The notes beneath the pieces were generated by a model. The model was given only the letters and a program-made list of their open reading frames with translations. It did not search any database and was not told where the DNA came from. A stretch of 64,000 nucleotides of DNA from Clostridiales bacterium. Lineage in GTDB: Bacteria; Bacillota; Clostridia; Christensenellales; UBA1242. The stretch spans positions 105,774 through 169,773 of the forward strand of contig SVHM01000001.1 of assembly GCA_015055815.1 (NCBI GenBank). The letters are read 5' to 3'. The translations under genes were made by a program, and so were the position numbers. This document shows positions 10,330 to 21,345 of the stretch, one piece after another (positions within the stretch are counted from its first letter, which is position 1; every line of letters starts with the position of its first letter).

Positions 10330-11178
10330 TTAATCTCCCAAATAAGTATCTAACTTTAAAAAACTATTAGGTTTAACAACCCCTATAATCTTGTCACCAT
10401 TTACAACAAACGATGATTTTTCCACATTTTGATTTAGCTTCTTCCCATCAACTAAATTTTTAGTTTGAATATCGTTAATTTTGATTATATCAAAATTAGA
10501 AAAAACTTGTATAGGTGAAATTAAATAATCTTCTAAACTACTACCCAGTAATTTATCAAGAGCAACAGAATTTGAAAGTGTGAAATATCCATTTTCACTT
10601 CTTTCTAAACTTGTCATTGTACATAGTGAATTTAATTTCTCAGCCAAATCTCTACCAACACTTCTAATATAAGTTCCCGAACTACAAACAATAGTAAATT
10701 TAAATGAAGCGTCATTAATTTTCTCAAGTAACTTAAATTCAAATATTTCGATAGGCTTTGCTTTAAGTTCAAATTCAACACCACTTCGTGCCAAATCATA
10801 AGCCCTTTTCCCATCAACATGATTAGCCGAAAATTTAGGTGGAATTTGCATTGATTTACCAACAAACGATTTAATTGTATTTTCAATTTCTTCAATTGTT
10901 GGAATTTGCGAAGTTCTTTCAACTACTTGACCTTCACTATCGTTTGTATCAGTAAGATAACCAAACTCATATACAACATTATATCTCTTAACTTTATTTA
11001 GCGAGTAATCAAAAAGCCTAGTAGCCTTACCAATAGCAATAGGTAAAATACCACAAGCAAGTGGGTCAAGAGTTCCCATATGTCCAATTTTTTTTATATT
11101 AAATTGTTTTTTTATTTTAGATACCACCGCAGTACTCGTCATGCCAGATGGTTTATATATATTTAAAAATCCAATCAT
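10330..11178 (-). CDS. truB: tRNA pseudouridine(55) synthase
   Basis: GFLNIYKPSGMTSTAVVSKIKK...GHMGTLDPLACGILPIAIGKATRL. Confidence 0.96.
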   Translation of the reverse strand: MIGFLNIYKPSGMTSTAVVSKIKKQFNIKKIGHMGTLDPLACGILPIAIGKATRLFDYSLNKVKRYNVVYEFGYLTDTNDSEGQVVERTSQIPTIEEIENTIKSFVGKSMQIPPKFSANHVDGKRAYDLARSGVEFELKAKPIEIFEFKLLEKINDASFKFTIVCSSGTYIRSVGRDLAEKLNSLCTMTSLERSENGYFTLSNSVALDKLLGSSLEDYLISPIQVFSNFDIIKINDIQTKNLVDGKKLNQNVEKSSFVVNGDKIIGVVKPNSFLKLDTYLGD

Positions 11179-11249
11179 AATAAATTCCCATTAGTATATA
11201 AAAATACTAATTTAATTATAGCAAAAAAAATTATATTCTGCTAACAAAA

Positions 11250-11281
11250 AAAGATTGAATATGAATTTCATATTCAATCTT
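11250..11281. terminator. Hairpin after rbfA
   Basis: AAGATTGAATATGAAATTTCATATTCAATCTT near-perfect inverted repeat next to an A/T tract. Confidence 0.6.
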
Positions 11282-11284
11282 AAA

Positions 11285-11635
11285 TTAATTATTTCTATCT
11301 TCATTAATTTTATTTATAGCTTCATCAATTTTTTGACCATAAGCATAACTATCATCAAGATAGAAAGTAAGGAAAGGTACTTTTCTCAAGTCAACAGCAC
11401 GTGCAAGTTCACGTCTAATAAATCCAGCAGAATGCTTAATTTGATTAAATACTTCTTCTCTAGTTTCTTCTTCAAAAATTGATAAGTATACTTTACATTG
11501 GTCAAGGTCGTTAGTTGTACTAACTTTAGTTACCGTTATAAAGCCTTTTATAAGTGGATTTTTAATTTCATTAGCAATAATATGACTAATTGCTTTTTGA
11601 ATTTCGCTATTTATTCTAAGAATTCTTTCACTCAT
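11285..11635 (-). CDS. rbfA: 30S ribosome-binding factor A
   Basis: RbfA family sequence and infB-rbfA-truB synteny. Confidence 0.92.
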   Translation of the reverse strand: MSERILRINSEIQKAISHIIANEIKNPLIKGFITVTKVSTTNDLDQCKVYLSIFEEETREEVFNQIKHSAGFIRRELARAVDLRKVPFLTFYLDDSYAYGQKIDEAINKINEDRNN

Positions 11636-11645
11636 AATTTACTCC

Positions 11646-14024
11646 TTATTGAAATGTATAAGCTTCCAAAATGTCACCAATTTCAATATCATTAAAGCCT
11701 TTTAACTTAATACCGCATTCATATCCAAGTTTAACAGACTTAACTTGATCTTTCATGTGTTGTAATGTATCAATTGCAGTATCAACAATCAATTGACCAT
11801 TTCTCATAACTCTAATTTTGCTATCTCTATTGATAACACCATCTTGAACATAACTACCAGCAATATTACCAAGACTTGAAATTTTAAATATTTGTCTAAC
11901 TTCAGCGTGACCAGTAACAACTTCTTCATACTTAGGAGTAAGCATTCCATTTATAATATTAGTAATATCATCAACTGCATCATAAATAACTTTATATAGT
12001 TTAATGTCAATCTTATTCTTTTCTGCTAATTGTTTTGCTTTAGCTTCTGGCTTAACATCAAAACCAATAAGAATTGCCTTACTAGCATTAGCAAGAATTA
12101 CATCGCTTTCATTAATTCCACCAACTGCAGAATGAATAACTTGAACTTTAGCTTCTTCATTATGAATTTTTTCTAAAGTCATTCTCAAAGCTTCAGCAGA
12201 ACCCTTAACGTCAGCTTTTATAATTAATTTCAATACTTTCTGTTCACTGTCAGCAGATTGTTGCAAGAAATCTTCAAGAGTAATACCATTATTTTGCTCA
12301 ATTTTTTGCATTTGAAGTTTAGCAGTTCGTTCTTCAACTATATTTCTAGCCATTTTCTCATCAACTACATAAACCATATCACCAGCATCTGGAACTGCAT
12401 TAAATCCAAGAACTGATACAGGCATACTAGGCCCAGCTTCTTTAACCGCATTACCCTTGTAATCCATCATAGCTCTAATTCTACCAGAAGCTACACCACT
12501 TACAACAAAGTCACCAACTTTAAGTGTTCCATTCTTAATAAGAACAGTAGCAACAATACCCCTACCTTTATCAACCTTACTTTCAATTACAGTACCGCTA
12601 GCATCTTGTTTGCTATCGGCCTTTAATTCTTGCATTTCAGCAACAAGTAAAATTGACTCAAGAAGTTTATCAATATGAAGATTTTGTTTAGCTGAAATTG
12701 GAACGCAAATAGCATCTCCACCCCATTCTTCAGGAAGAACATCATATTCTGTTAATTGTTGCTTAATTCTCTCAATATTGGCTTCAGGCTTATCAATTTT
12801 ATTAATTGCTACAATCATAGGAACTTTTGCATCTTTTATATGATTAATAGCTTCAACTGTTTGTGGCATTACACCATCATCAGCAGCTACTACTAAAACT
12901 GCTACGTCAGTAAGTTTAGCACCCCTTGCTCTGATAGCGGTAAATGCAGCGTGTCCAGGAGTATCAATAAATGTAATTGAATTACCTTTACACTCAACAG
13001 TATAGGCACCAATATGTTGGGTAATACCACCCGCTTCTCCTTCAATAACATGGGTATTTCTAATAGCATCAAGAAGTGAAGTTTTACCATGGTCAACGTG
13101 ACCCATAACAGTTACAACTGGTGGTCTAACTTCAGTATTATTTGATTGATTTTCAAACATTTCTTGTAATTGTTCTTCAAAGTTTTTGCCAACTTTTTTC
13201 TCTAGTGTTACACCAAATTCTGTAGCAACAAGTTCAGCAGTAGCATAATCAATAACAGAATTTATATTAGGCATCATACCTAGCATCATAAATTTTTTAA
13301 TAATATCTACAGCAGGTTTACCAATTTTTTCTGAAAGAATTTTTACAGTTAGATTATCTGTATCAATTACAGCTCTATCAATTACAGTTTTTTCAACAAC
13401 TACTGCAGGTTTATTTGCTTTCTTTACTTTAGTTCTAACTCTGCCCATTCTTTCTTCATCAAGATAGTTGTCATCAACGTCAATATAACCCATTTTCATT
13501 TTGGTTTTCTTACTAAGTTCTTTCTTTTCAGTATCAAAAGTCTTAGTTTTGTTTTTATTTCCAAAATTTCTATCAGGCTTAGTTACAACATCAATAATTT
13601 CTGGTTTTGTAGGCTTAGGCTTGTATCCATTATTATCTCTAGGAACAAAAGGCTTCTTTTCAAAAGTTTTACCATCTTTATTTTGTTGTTGTGGTCTATC
13701 TTTTGAAAAAGCTTTACTATCCTTAGGCTTGTTATCCTTAGATACTTTATTGAATTGTACTTCTTTATTTGTAGTATTTGCAGTCTGAACATTCTCAACT
13801 GGCTTTGGTTTTACTTCAGCAACAACAGGTTTACTTTCTACCACTTTAGCAGTTTTCAACTTCTGTTCATATTCTTTCAATTTCTTGCAAAAAACATCAA
13901 GAGCATTTCTTGATTTTGCAATACCTTGAACAATAGCACTAAGTTCATTACCACTAAGTATAGCACCAACCATTCTTAAATTTTCAACTGAAACTGCATT
14001 CTTATTTTTTTCTTGATTTCCCAA
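11646..14024 (-). CDS. infB: Translation initiation factor IF-2
   Basis: [38 protein letters not shown]. Confidence 0.98.
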   Translation of the reverse strand: MGNQEKNKNAVSVENLRMVGAILSGNELSAIVQGIAKSRNALDVFCKKLKEYEQKLKTAKVVESKPVVAEVKPKPVENVQTANTTNKEVQFNKVSKDNKPKDSKAFSKDRPQQQNKDGKTFEKKPFVPRDNNGYKPKPTKPEIIDVVTKPDRNFGNKNKTKTFDTEKKELSKKTKMKMGYIDVDDNYLDEERMGRVRTKVKKANKPAVVVEKTVIDRAVIDTDNLTVKILSEKIGKPAVDIIKKFMMLGMMPNINSVIDYATAELVATEFGVTLEKKVGKNFEEQLQEMFENQSNNTEVRPPVVTVMGHVDHGKTSLLDAIRNTHVIEGEAGGITQHIGAYTVECKGNSITFIDTPGHAAFTAIRARGAKLTDVAVLVVAADDGVMPQTVEAINHIKDAKVPMIVAINKIDKPEANIERIKQQLTEYDVLPEEWGGDAICVPISAKQNLHIDKLLESILLVAEMQELKADSKQDASGTVIESKVDKGRGIVATVLIKNGTLKVGDFVVSGVASGRIRAMMDYKGNAVKEAGPSMPVSVLGFNAVPDAGDMVYVVDEKMARNIVEERTAKLQMQKIEQNNGITLEDFLQQSADSEQKVLKLIIKADVKGSAEALRMTLEKIHNEEAKVQVIHSAVGGINESDVILANASKAILIGFDVKPEAKAKQLAEKNKIDIKLYKVIYDAVDDITNIINGMLTPKYEEVVTGHAEVRQIFKISSLGNIAGSYVQDGVINRDSKIRVMRNGQLIVDTAIDTLQHMKDQVKSVKLGYECGIKLKGFNDIEIGDILEAYTFQ

Positions 14025-14053
14025 TACAACCTCTCAAATTTTCAAAAGTTTAT

Positions 14054-14347
14054 TTAATTACCACTTTTCAATTCATTCCTAATAGCCTTTGATAGATTTT
14101 CATCTATAATGCCAATAACTTTACAATTTTCTCTTTTTACCAAATCGGAAAGCAAAACATCTAATTTAACACATTCTATTTTATTACTCTCACAAAATTT
14201 CTGAACTTTAGACGACACCTTTTCATTTTGACTAGAACAAATCAAAACTATTTTAGGGAGTTTTTTACCTTCAAATAATTTATCCGAGCCAAATATAGCA
14301 GAACCCGATTTTATTGCAAATCCAATATAACTTTCAAGTTTAGTCAT
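14054..14347 (-). CDS. L7Ae-family ribosomal protein (YlxQ-like)
   Basis: L7Ae/L30e-type fold sequence; between infB and ylxR. Confidence 0.82.
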   Translation of the reverse strand: MTKLESYIGFAIKSGSAIFGSDKLFEGKKLPKIVLICSSQNEKVSSKVQKFCESNKIECVKLDVLLSDLVKRENCKVIGIIDENLSKAIRNELKSGN

Positions 14348-14600
14348 TTAAACTCTCCCTTAGTGCATCATATAGAGAATTATCTATATTTTGCTTAAAG
14401 GTTTTATGAAGTAATTTATTTTTTATTACCTTTTCAACACAAGCACTGTTTTTACAAACATAAGAACTTCTACCACAAACTTTGTTCGAGTTGTTTATAA
14501 CATACTCATCATTTACTTTAACAATTCGTAATAAATTATCTTTTGTTTTACTTTCTCTGCAAGCAATACACATCCTTAAGGGAACTTTTTTATCTGTCAT
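14340..14600 (-). CDS. rnpM: YlxR/RnpM family RNA-binding protein
   Basis: PLRMCIACRESKTKDNLLRIVK...GRSSYVCKNSACVEKV. Confidence 0.88.
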   Translation of the reverse strand: MTDKKVPLRMCIACRESKTKDNLLRIVKVNDEYVINNSNKVCGRSSYVCKNSACVEKVIKNKLLHKTFKQNIDNSLYDALRESLND

Positions 14601-14609
14601 AAAAACTCC

Positions 14610-15731
14610 TTAGTTTATATCTCCAAAAGCATCATCATCAAATAAAGAATCATAATTATTTGCTTCAGTGTTTTCTTCTAAGTTAAGAGATGGAACAGCA
14701 CTTTTTGCTTTAACATCAATTTTCCAACCAGTAAGTCTAGCTGCAAGTCTAACATTTTGACCTGACTTACCAATAGCCAAACTTAGTTTATCATCTGGAA
14801 CAACTGCAAGTGAAGTTTTATCTTCAACATTTGTATGAATGTATAATACAGTAGCTGGACTTAAAGCTGATACAATATACTCATCTGGAATTTCACTATA
14901 TGGAACAATATCAATCTTTTCGCCATTTAATTCATTAACTATTTCATTAACTCTCATTCCTTTGTTACCAACACACGCACCAATGCAATCAAGAGTTTTA
15001 TTACTACTATATACAGACATCTTTGTTCTATATCCAGCTTCTCTAACGATATTTTTAATTACAATTTCACCACTAGCAATTTCTGGAACTTCAAGTTCAA
15101 ATAATTTTCTTACAAAACTTGCACTACTTCTAGAAAGTTGTAGATATGTTGAAGAGAAACCTTCTTTAATTGTTTTTACAACAACTTTAATTCTGTCATT
15201 GATTTTATATTTCTCACCAGGAATTTGGTCTCTAGCAGAAAGCACTCCTTCAACTTGTGTCATACCTAAATCAACATAAACATTGTCACCTTCAATTCTT
15301 CTAACAATACCCGTAACAAGTTCATCTTGTTTTGTATTAACTTCGTCCATTACTTTGCTTCTTTCAGCTTCTCTAAGTCTTTGCATAACAACTTGCTTTG
15401 CTGTTTGAGCGGCTATTCTTCCAAAATTCTTTGGAGTTTCTTCTTGTTGAACTAAGTCACCAATTTTATAACTTTTCTTTATAAGTCTTGCTTCAACTAG
15501 ACTAATTTCCTTGTCGCTATCAAGAACTTCAGCAACAACAGTTTTATATGAATAAATTTTAATAGTATTCTTCTCCGGATTTAACTTAACAAAAGCACTT
15601 TTTGCTTCACCAAAATTTTTCTTATACGCACTAGTCAATGCAGACTCAAGAGCGTCGATAAAATATTGTTGGTCAATTCCCTTTTGTTCTTCTAAATCTT
15701 TTAATGCTTGAAAAAAATCTTTATTAATCAT
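14610..15731 (-). CDS. nusA: Transcription termination/antitermination protein NusA
   Basis: S1 and KH domains, CIGACVGNKGMRVNEIVNELNGEKIDIV. Confidence 0.97.
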   Translation of the reverse strand: MINKDFFQALKDLEEQKGIDQQYFIDALESALTSAYKKNFGEAKSAFVKLNPEKNTIKIYSYKTVVAEVLDSDKEISLVEARLIKKSYKIGDLVQQEETPKNFGRIAAQTAKQVVMQRLREAERSKVMDEVNTKQDELVTGIVRRIEGDNVYVDLGMTQVEGVLSARDQIPGEKYKINDRIKVVVKTIKEGFSSTYLQLSRSSASFVRKLFELEVPEIASGEIVIKNIVREAGYRTKMSVYSSNKTLDCIGACVGNKGMRVNEIVNELNGEKIDIVPYSEIPDEYIVSALSPATVLYIHTNVEDKTSLAVVPDDKLSLAIGKSGQNVRLAARLTGWKIDVKAKSAVPSLNLEENTEANNYDSLFDDDAFGDIN

Positions 15732-15742
15732 TTATATTCCTC

Positions 15743-16222
15743 CTAAAAAACAATGTTAGCACAAATACGTGCAATAATCTTTCTTTCAATATCAATATTT
15801 TCATTGTTGTATTCAACAATTATTTTTGAATTATCAAAGTCAATTAGTTTAGCAGTTAAGTTTTTCATACCTTTAAATGGAGCATAGAATTTAATATCTA
15901 CAAGTTTGTTTAAATGTTTATTAAAATCATAATCAGTTTTGAATTGTCTGTCTAAACCATACGATGAAACATTAAAATTATAAGGTTTACCATCAGTAAC
16001 ATCTAAATCATCAAGTGGCTCATCTAAAGCCCTAGAAACTCTCTCACAATCGTCTATATTAACACCTTGTTCTTTATCAATAGTAAGAGCAAGAACATAA
16101 CCAGACACATCTTTTTTATATTCCAAATCAACAAAGACATATCCCAACTCTTCGACAATTGGTTTAATTATCGGGGTTGCTCTATCAACAATCCTATCAG
16201 CCATTATTTTCTCCTTAACCAT
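15743..16222 (-). CDS. rimP: Ribosome maturation factor RimP
   Basis: RimP family sequence upstream of nusA. Confidence 0.92.
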   Translation of the reverse strand: MVKEKIMADRIVDRATPIIKPIVEELGYVFVDLEYKKDVSGYVLALTIDKEQGVNIDDCERVSRALDEPLDDLDVTDGKPYNFNVSSYGLDRQFKTDYDFNKHLNKLVDIKFYAPFKGMKNLTAKLIDFDNSKIIVEYNNENIDIERKIIARICANIVF

Positions 16223-16330
16223 CTACAAAATTTAAGAGTGAACTTTTTCAAGTCCACTCTATAATCTAGTATTAACTAATATTATATTATCATACAAAAC
16301 CACGAAAATCAAGACTTTTTTAAATATTTT

Positions 16331-17890
16331 TTACATTTTATCAAGATTTCGACCAAGTTTGATAACAACTTCTGCAGTAGCCATCGCATCATGTACTGCC
16401 CTATGTGCATTTTCAAGCGATACACCAAGTTTTTTACATACCGTCCCAAGTTTAAAATTTTTAAGTCCCGGTACAAATGCTCTAGCAAGATACAATACAT
16501 CAACTTGCTTCATATTAAACTCATACCCACACTTCTTACTATGCACTGAAATAAACTTATAATCAAAATCAATATTATATGCCATTATAACTGTCCCATA
16601 ACAGAATTTAAAAAAGTCAGGAATAACTTGTTTAAATGATGGTGAATTTACAACCATACTAGGAGTAATACCAGTCAAATCAATAATTTCATCAGGAATT
16701 TCGCCAACAGGTTTTATAAGTGTTTCAAACGTCTCAGTAATTTTACCCTTGTGAATTTTAACGGCACCAATTTCAATTATTTCACAACGTGTAGCTTCAA
16801 GACCTGTAGTTTCAATATCAAATACCACAACATCATTATTAAGCAAATATTCACTATCTTCTTGTTTAATATCAAACAAATTATCTTGAGAAATTTCAAC
16901 ATATTGCTCTGGTTTTACAAATACGTATTTTTCATTAGGCTCAGTAATTATATTGATATTTTCTTCTACTTGAACATCTTCTTCAATTTTACAAAAAGCA
17001 ACACCTTTAACTTTGAAGTTAATTCTTCCATTAAATTCTTCTATATCTCCATGCAAAAGCACATCAATATCATCTTTTAAGTTAAATGCTTTCACCATAT
17101 CAGCTTTAAGTGGGAATAACACACAATTCATCCTACCACTCTTACTTGCAAGAGTAAATGAAAAATAAATTCTTTCAATAGCATTACCGTCTTTGTCTTT
17201 TCGTTTGCTTTCAAAACTTCTTTGTTGAAAAAACTTAATAGTTCCGGCAATTTCAACATTTTGCATAGCAGTATCAAGTCCACTCATTTCAAGCGGACAA
17301 CCATTAACTTCTCCAATATACTTTTCAATGTTTGAAACTTTAGCATATTTATATTCTTTTCCATCATCTTGTGAATACAAATTTGATATCATCACTTCAT
17401 CAATTTCTTCAATTGAAACTTCACCATCAATTAGTGAAAAATCAATATAAAAATCTTCAAAAAAGAAATTACTAGCATAATCGCAAATTTCTTTTTTTAC
17501 ATTATCAGACGACAAATAATTATATTGGAATTTATTACAAGTAATAGTAGTATAAATTTCACCACTTTCAATTTTAGTAGACAAACACTCTTTTTTAAAA
17601 TCAGTAGTTACACTCGTATAATTTCTAAAGATAAAATTATATATAACATCGTTAACCAAATCTTCATCAAGATACGCCTTTTTGCATTTAATAATAATTT
17701 TTATATGCTCTTGATTTATATACTCAGACACTAAATCATGTAATTTATTTTTATCTTCATCTGTAATTTCATTCTTATACAAAAATTTAAAAACACATTC
17801 TAAATTTGTCTCATCAAAAATAACACTTACAAGTTTATAATCCTTGTAAGCATTATCAGTTTTATTGTTAATATATTCAAGTAATTTCAT
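16331..17890 (-). CDS. PolC-derived protein: PolC-like N-domain, OB fold and DEDD 3'-5' exonuclease; no PHP or polymerase domain
   Basis: OB-type segment (NVEIAGTIKFFQQRSF...) then VVVFDIETTGLEATRCEIIEIGAV...NIDFDYKFI...HRAVHDAMAT; lies between rimP and rseP where polC normally is. Confidence 0.8.
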   Translation of the reverse strand: MKLLEYINNKTDNAYKDYKLVSVIFDETNLECVFKFLYKNEITDEDKNKLHDLVSEYINQEHIKIIIKCKKAYLDEDLVNDVIYNFIFRNYTSVTTDFKKECLSTKIESGEIYTTITCNKFQYNYLSSDNVKKEICDYASNFFFEDFYIDFSLIDGEVSIEEIDEVMISNLYSQDDGKEYKYAKVSNIEKYIGEVNGCPLEMSGLDTAMQNVEIAGTIKFFQQRSFESKRKDKDGNAIERIYFSFTLASKSGRMNCVLFPLKADMVKAFNLKDDIDVLLHGDIEEFNGRINFKVKGVAFCKIEEDVQVEENINIITEPNEKYVFVKPEQYVEISQDNLFDIKQEDSEYLLNNDVVVFDIETTGLEATRCEIIEIGAVKIHKGKITETFETLIKPVGEIPDEIIDLTGITPSMVVNSPSFKQVIPDFFKFCYGTVIMAYNIDFDYKFISVHSKKCGYEFNMKQVDVLYLARAFVPGLKNFKLGTVCKKLGVSLENAHRAVHDAMATAEVVIKLGRNLDKM

Positions 17891-17901
17891 ACATTCCTTC
17901 T

Positions 17902-18954
17902 TTAGAATACAAATATTTGCAGTATATCAATAACCACAACTAGTGAAAATAATACCATCAGTCCTATATTATGAATTTGCGCTTCCAACTCTCTAGAAAC
18001 TGGCTTTTTCATTATCCACTCAATCGCAACAAATAGAACTCTTGCTCCATCAAGTGCTGGAATTGGCAATATATTAAATACAGCCAAATTTACTGCTATA
18101 AGCGGGAATAATAGTATTAAGCTTGACATATTTGCCTGTGCAGATACAGCAATTGTTTTAACAGTAGTTACTGGACCACCTAGGTTGTTAACACCAACTG
18201 TTCCCGTGAATAATCCGCCTAGTATTCTTAGACACTCCCAAGCAATCTTAAATGTATATGGAACTGCCTGAACTAGCGACTTTCCAAATGAACATGGAAC
18301 ATAAGCAGGATTAGTTATACCAATAAGTTCAGTATCAACCATTTCGCCTTTGTCATTTTCTACTTGAGTTTCATATTTTTGAACTACTACATCAAGAATT
18401 TCACCATTTCTATCAATTTTAAGAACAATATCTTCGCCAACTTCTCTACTTGCCAAAAGCCCATTAATACCACCATTTAAAAATGTTGGCTCCACTCCAT
18501 CTACTTCTATAATTATATCATTAACAGCCAATTTGTCCTTATTGATACAATCATCTCTAAAACCAGTAATTTTAACATTTCCAGTACCAAGAGTTAGAAG
18601 TAAAACAAAGGTAAAAATAAAACCTGAAAGTAAATTAAATAGCGCACCGCTAATAAGAACAATTATTCTTTTCCAACAAGCGAAGTTATTGAAACAATCG
18701 GGGTCAGGTTTTCCGTCTTCATCTTCATCTTCGTCTTCACCCTTAAACGCACAATATCCACCAAGCGGAATAAGTCTAATACTAAATACTTCACCACTTT
18801 TCATGGTTTTAGAAAAGAGAGCTTTACCAAAACCTATAGAAAATTCTTCAATTTTAAATTTAAGCAATTTACCAGCAAGATAATGACCAAATTCATGTAT
18901 CATTATCATAAACATAAGTATAAGTATTGCTAAAAACACATATAAAACTATCAT
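17902..18954 (-). CDS. rseP: RIP metalloprotease (site-2 protease, M50)
   Basis: MIHEFGHYLAGK (HExxH), PDZ region, NILPIPALDG. Confidence 0.94.
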   Translation of the reverse strand: MIVLYVFLAILILMFMIMIHEFGHYLAGKLLKFKIEEFSIGFGKALFSKTMKSGEVFSIRLIPLGGYCAFKGEDEDEDEDGKPDPDCFNNFACWKRIIVLISGALFNLLSGFIFTFVLLLTLGTGNVKITGFRDDCINKDKLAVNDIIIEVDGVEPTFLNGGINGLLASREVGEDIVLKIDRNGEILDVVVQKYETQVENDKGEMVDTELIGITNPAYVPCSFGKSLVQAVPYTFKIAWECLRILGGLFTGTVGVNNLGGPVTTVKTIAVSAQANMSSLILLFPLIAVNLAVFNILPIPALDGARVLFVAIEWIMKKPVSRELEAQIHNIGLMVLFSLVVVIDILQIFVF

Positions 18955-18964
18955 TATTTCTCCA

Positions 18965-19912
18965 TTACATTATAATAAACATACTTATTGCTACAACTAA
19001 ACTATTACAAACAAGTCCATCAACCCTATCCATAACACCGCCATGACCAGGGAAGATTGTTCCATAATCTTTCACTCTTGCACTTCTTTTTAAAGCACTA
19101 GCAATCAAATCGCCAACTTGACAAACAATTGCACAAATAAGCGATACGATTAAAATATTCCACCATTTAATTCCAAATAAAGAAATTCCTTCTTTAAATA
19201 CTTTATTAAATGAGAATAGGAAATATGTCAAAAGACCACCAAGTGTTCCAAATACAAACCCACCAACAGCACCGCTAATTGTTTTTTTGGGGCTAATTCT
19301 TGGACAAAGTTTAGGTCCCCCAATAAGCATTCCAAAAACAAGAGCAAATGTATCTGTAAAAATAGTTACAATAAATAACAAAACTAAGAAAAATACAACA
19401 ATTAAGTTGGTGTTTGCAAAATTCCAACTATTAACAAAATAGAACTCAAAGAAATGGCTAATTACAAACATACTAGCAAATAAGATTGCCGGATACACCA
19501 TAACAAAAGATGAATTCATTCCCCTTTGAAGCCCATATTTTGCATTTGACACCCTAACGCCGTATCTATCTCTTTCTCTTTCGGTAGGACCTTTAAAAAT
19601 AACGGCAATAAGAAAATTAATAACAAAAAGAGCAAGGATAGCGATTATAAAATATAGCAAATAAAAATGCCAATCTCTATCTTGTTTTATGCCAAGCAAC
19701 AACGCAACATAAATAACAGCCGTAAAACAACTAACAATAGGTATATTTACAAATAATCTTTTTCTCTCCATTACCCTACATACTTCTACACTACCTACTA
19801 TTGCAAGTAGTCCTACAAACATATCAAATGCATAAGCAGTATAAAGCCTAGAAAGAATGAATAATGCTTCAACAATTAGTATTAAACTTCCAGTAATAAT
19901 TCTTTTTTTCAT
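18965..19912 (-). CDS. cdsA: Phosphatidate cytidylyltransferase
   Basis: CDP-diglyceride synthase signature region (ISPKKTISGAVGG...GDLIASALKRSARVKDYGTIFPGHGGVMDRVD). Confidence 0.95.
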   Translation of the reverse strand: MKKRIITGSLILIVEALFILSRLYTAYAFDMFVGLLAIVGSVEVCRVMERKRLFVNIPIVSCFTAVIYVALLLGIKQDRDWHFYLLYFIIAILALFVINFLIAVIFKGPTERERDRYGVRVSNAKYGLQRGMNSSFVMVYPAILFASMFVISHFFEFYFVNSWNFANTNLIVVFFLVLLFIVTIFTDTFALVFGMLIGGPKLCPRISPKKTISGAVGGFVFGTLGGLLTYFLFSFNKVFKEGISLFGIKWWNILIVSLICAIVCQVGDLIASALKRSARVKDYGTIFPGHGGVMDRVDGLVCNSLVVAISMFIIM

Positions 19913-19963
19913 TGGTTACCCACTTTATCTAAATTAGTAATATTATAGTCATTTAAGTAAAAC

Positions 19964-20533
19964 TTAAACTTCCATGATTTCTTTTTCTTTATTTGATGAC
20001 ATTTTATCAATATCAGCAATCATGTCATCAAGAAGTTTTTGAACATCTTTTTCAAGTCTAGCCATATCATCTTCAGTAATAACACTATCTTTCTTCATTT
20101 TCTTAAATTCATCCAAAACATCACGTCTTGCATTTCTGCAAACAACTTTAGCATTCTCTGTATACTTGTTCATTTCTTTAACAAGTTCTTTTCTTCTTTC
20201 TTCAGTAAGTTGTGGGAAAATAAGTCTAATAACTCTTCCGTCATCACTAGGATTTAAACCTAAGTTTGCACTTTCAATTGCTTTAGAAACTGCTTTTAAC
20301 ATAGAAATATCCCATAAACTTACAAGTATCATTCTTGCTTCAGGAACAGAAATAGTAGCCATTTGACTAATTGGTGTCATTGTACCATAATAATCAACTG
20401 TAATTTTCTCAATAAGTTTAGGATTAGCTCTTCCCGCTCTAATTTGTAAAAGTTCATTTGAATAATGGTCTTTTGCTTTATTCAAACTATCTTTATATTC
20501 TTCTAAAAATAATTCTACCTCTTCAGTATACAT
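19964..20533 (-). CDS. frr: Ribosome recycling factor
   Basis: LLQIRAGRANPKLIEKITVDYYGTMTPISQMA. Confidence 0.97.
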   Translation of the reverse strand: MYTEEVELFLEEYKDSLNKAKDHYSNELLQIRAGRANPKLIEKITVDYYGTMTPISQMATISVPEARMILVSLWDISMLKAVSKAIESANLGLNPSDDGRVIRLIFPQLTEERRKELVKEMNKYTENAKVVCRNARRDVLDEFKKMKKDSVITEDDMARLEKDVQKLLDDMIADIDKMSSNKEKEIMEV

Positions 20534-20635
20534 ACTCTACCACCTTAATTTTAATCACAAATATTTTACTATAAAATGAAGCATCAAAGCAAATAAAAAA
20601 ACGTCTTTAATTAATATTTAATTATAAATATTAAA

Positions 20636-20664
20636 AAAAGTTCCTAATCACTTAGGAACTTTTA
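20636..20664. terminator. Rho-independent terminator after tsf
   Basis: AAAAGTTCCTAA..TTAGGAACTTTT hairpin. Confidence 0.7.
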
Positions 20665-20669
20665 ATTAA

Positions 20670-21314
20670 TTATTTCATTTGAGACATAACTTCATCAGCG
20701 AAATTATCTTTTCTCTTTTCTAGACCTTCACCCATTTCATAACGAGTAAATCTTCTAATAGAAATCTTTTCACCAATTGTAAGAATAGCTTCATTAACTA
20801 AATCGTTAATAGTTTTTGAAGGGTCTTTAACAAAAGGTTGATCAAGAAGGCAAACTTCTTCATAGAATTTCTTAACTCTTCCTTCAATCATTTTATCAAC
20901 GATTGCTTCAGGTTTTCCTTCATTTAATGCTTGACTTCTAAGAATTTCTTTTTCATGGTTTAGAACATCTGTAGGAACTTCATCTCTTGTTACATACAAT
21001 GGTTTAGCAGCAGCGATATGAAGAGCAATATCTTTACATAGTGCTACAAATCCTTCACTTCTAGCAACGAAGTCTGTTTCACAGTTGATTTCTTCTAAAA
21101 CACCAATCTTTCCACCCATATGGATATATGAATAAACAAGACCTTCAGCAGCAATTCTATCTGCTTTCTTAGCAGCTTTAGCAATACCTTTTTCTCTTAA
21201 CCATTCTGTAGCTTTATCTAGATCGCCATCAGTAGCTGTTAGAGCATTTTTACAGTCCATCATACCAGCATTGGTTCTTTTTCTTAGTTTTACAATATCT
21301 TCATTTGTAAACAT
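20670..21314 (-). CDS. tsf: Elongation factor Ts
   Basis: [36 protein letters not shown]. Confidence 0.97.
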   Translation of the reverse strand: MFTNEDIVKLRKRTNAGMMDCKNALTATDGDLDKATEWLREKGIAKAAKKADRIAAEGLVYSYIHMGGKIGVLEEINCETDFVARSEGFVALCKDIALHIAAAKPLYVTRDEVPTDVLNHEKEILRSQALNEGKPEAIVDKMIEGRVKKFYEEVCLLDQPFVKDPSKTINDLVNEAILTIGEKISIRRFTRYEMGEGLEKRKDNFADEVMSQMK

Positions 21315-21345
21315 AATTTTTCACTCCTTCATTTATACAATATTA

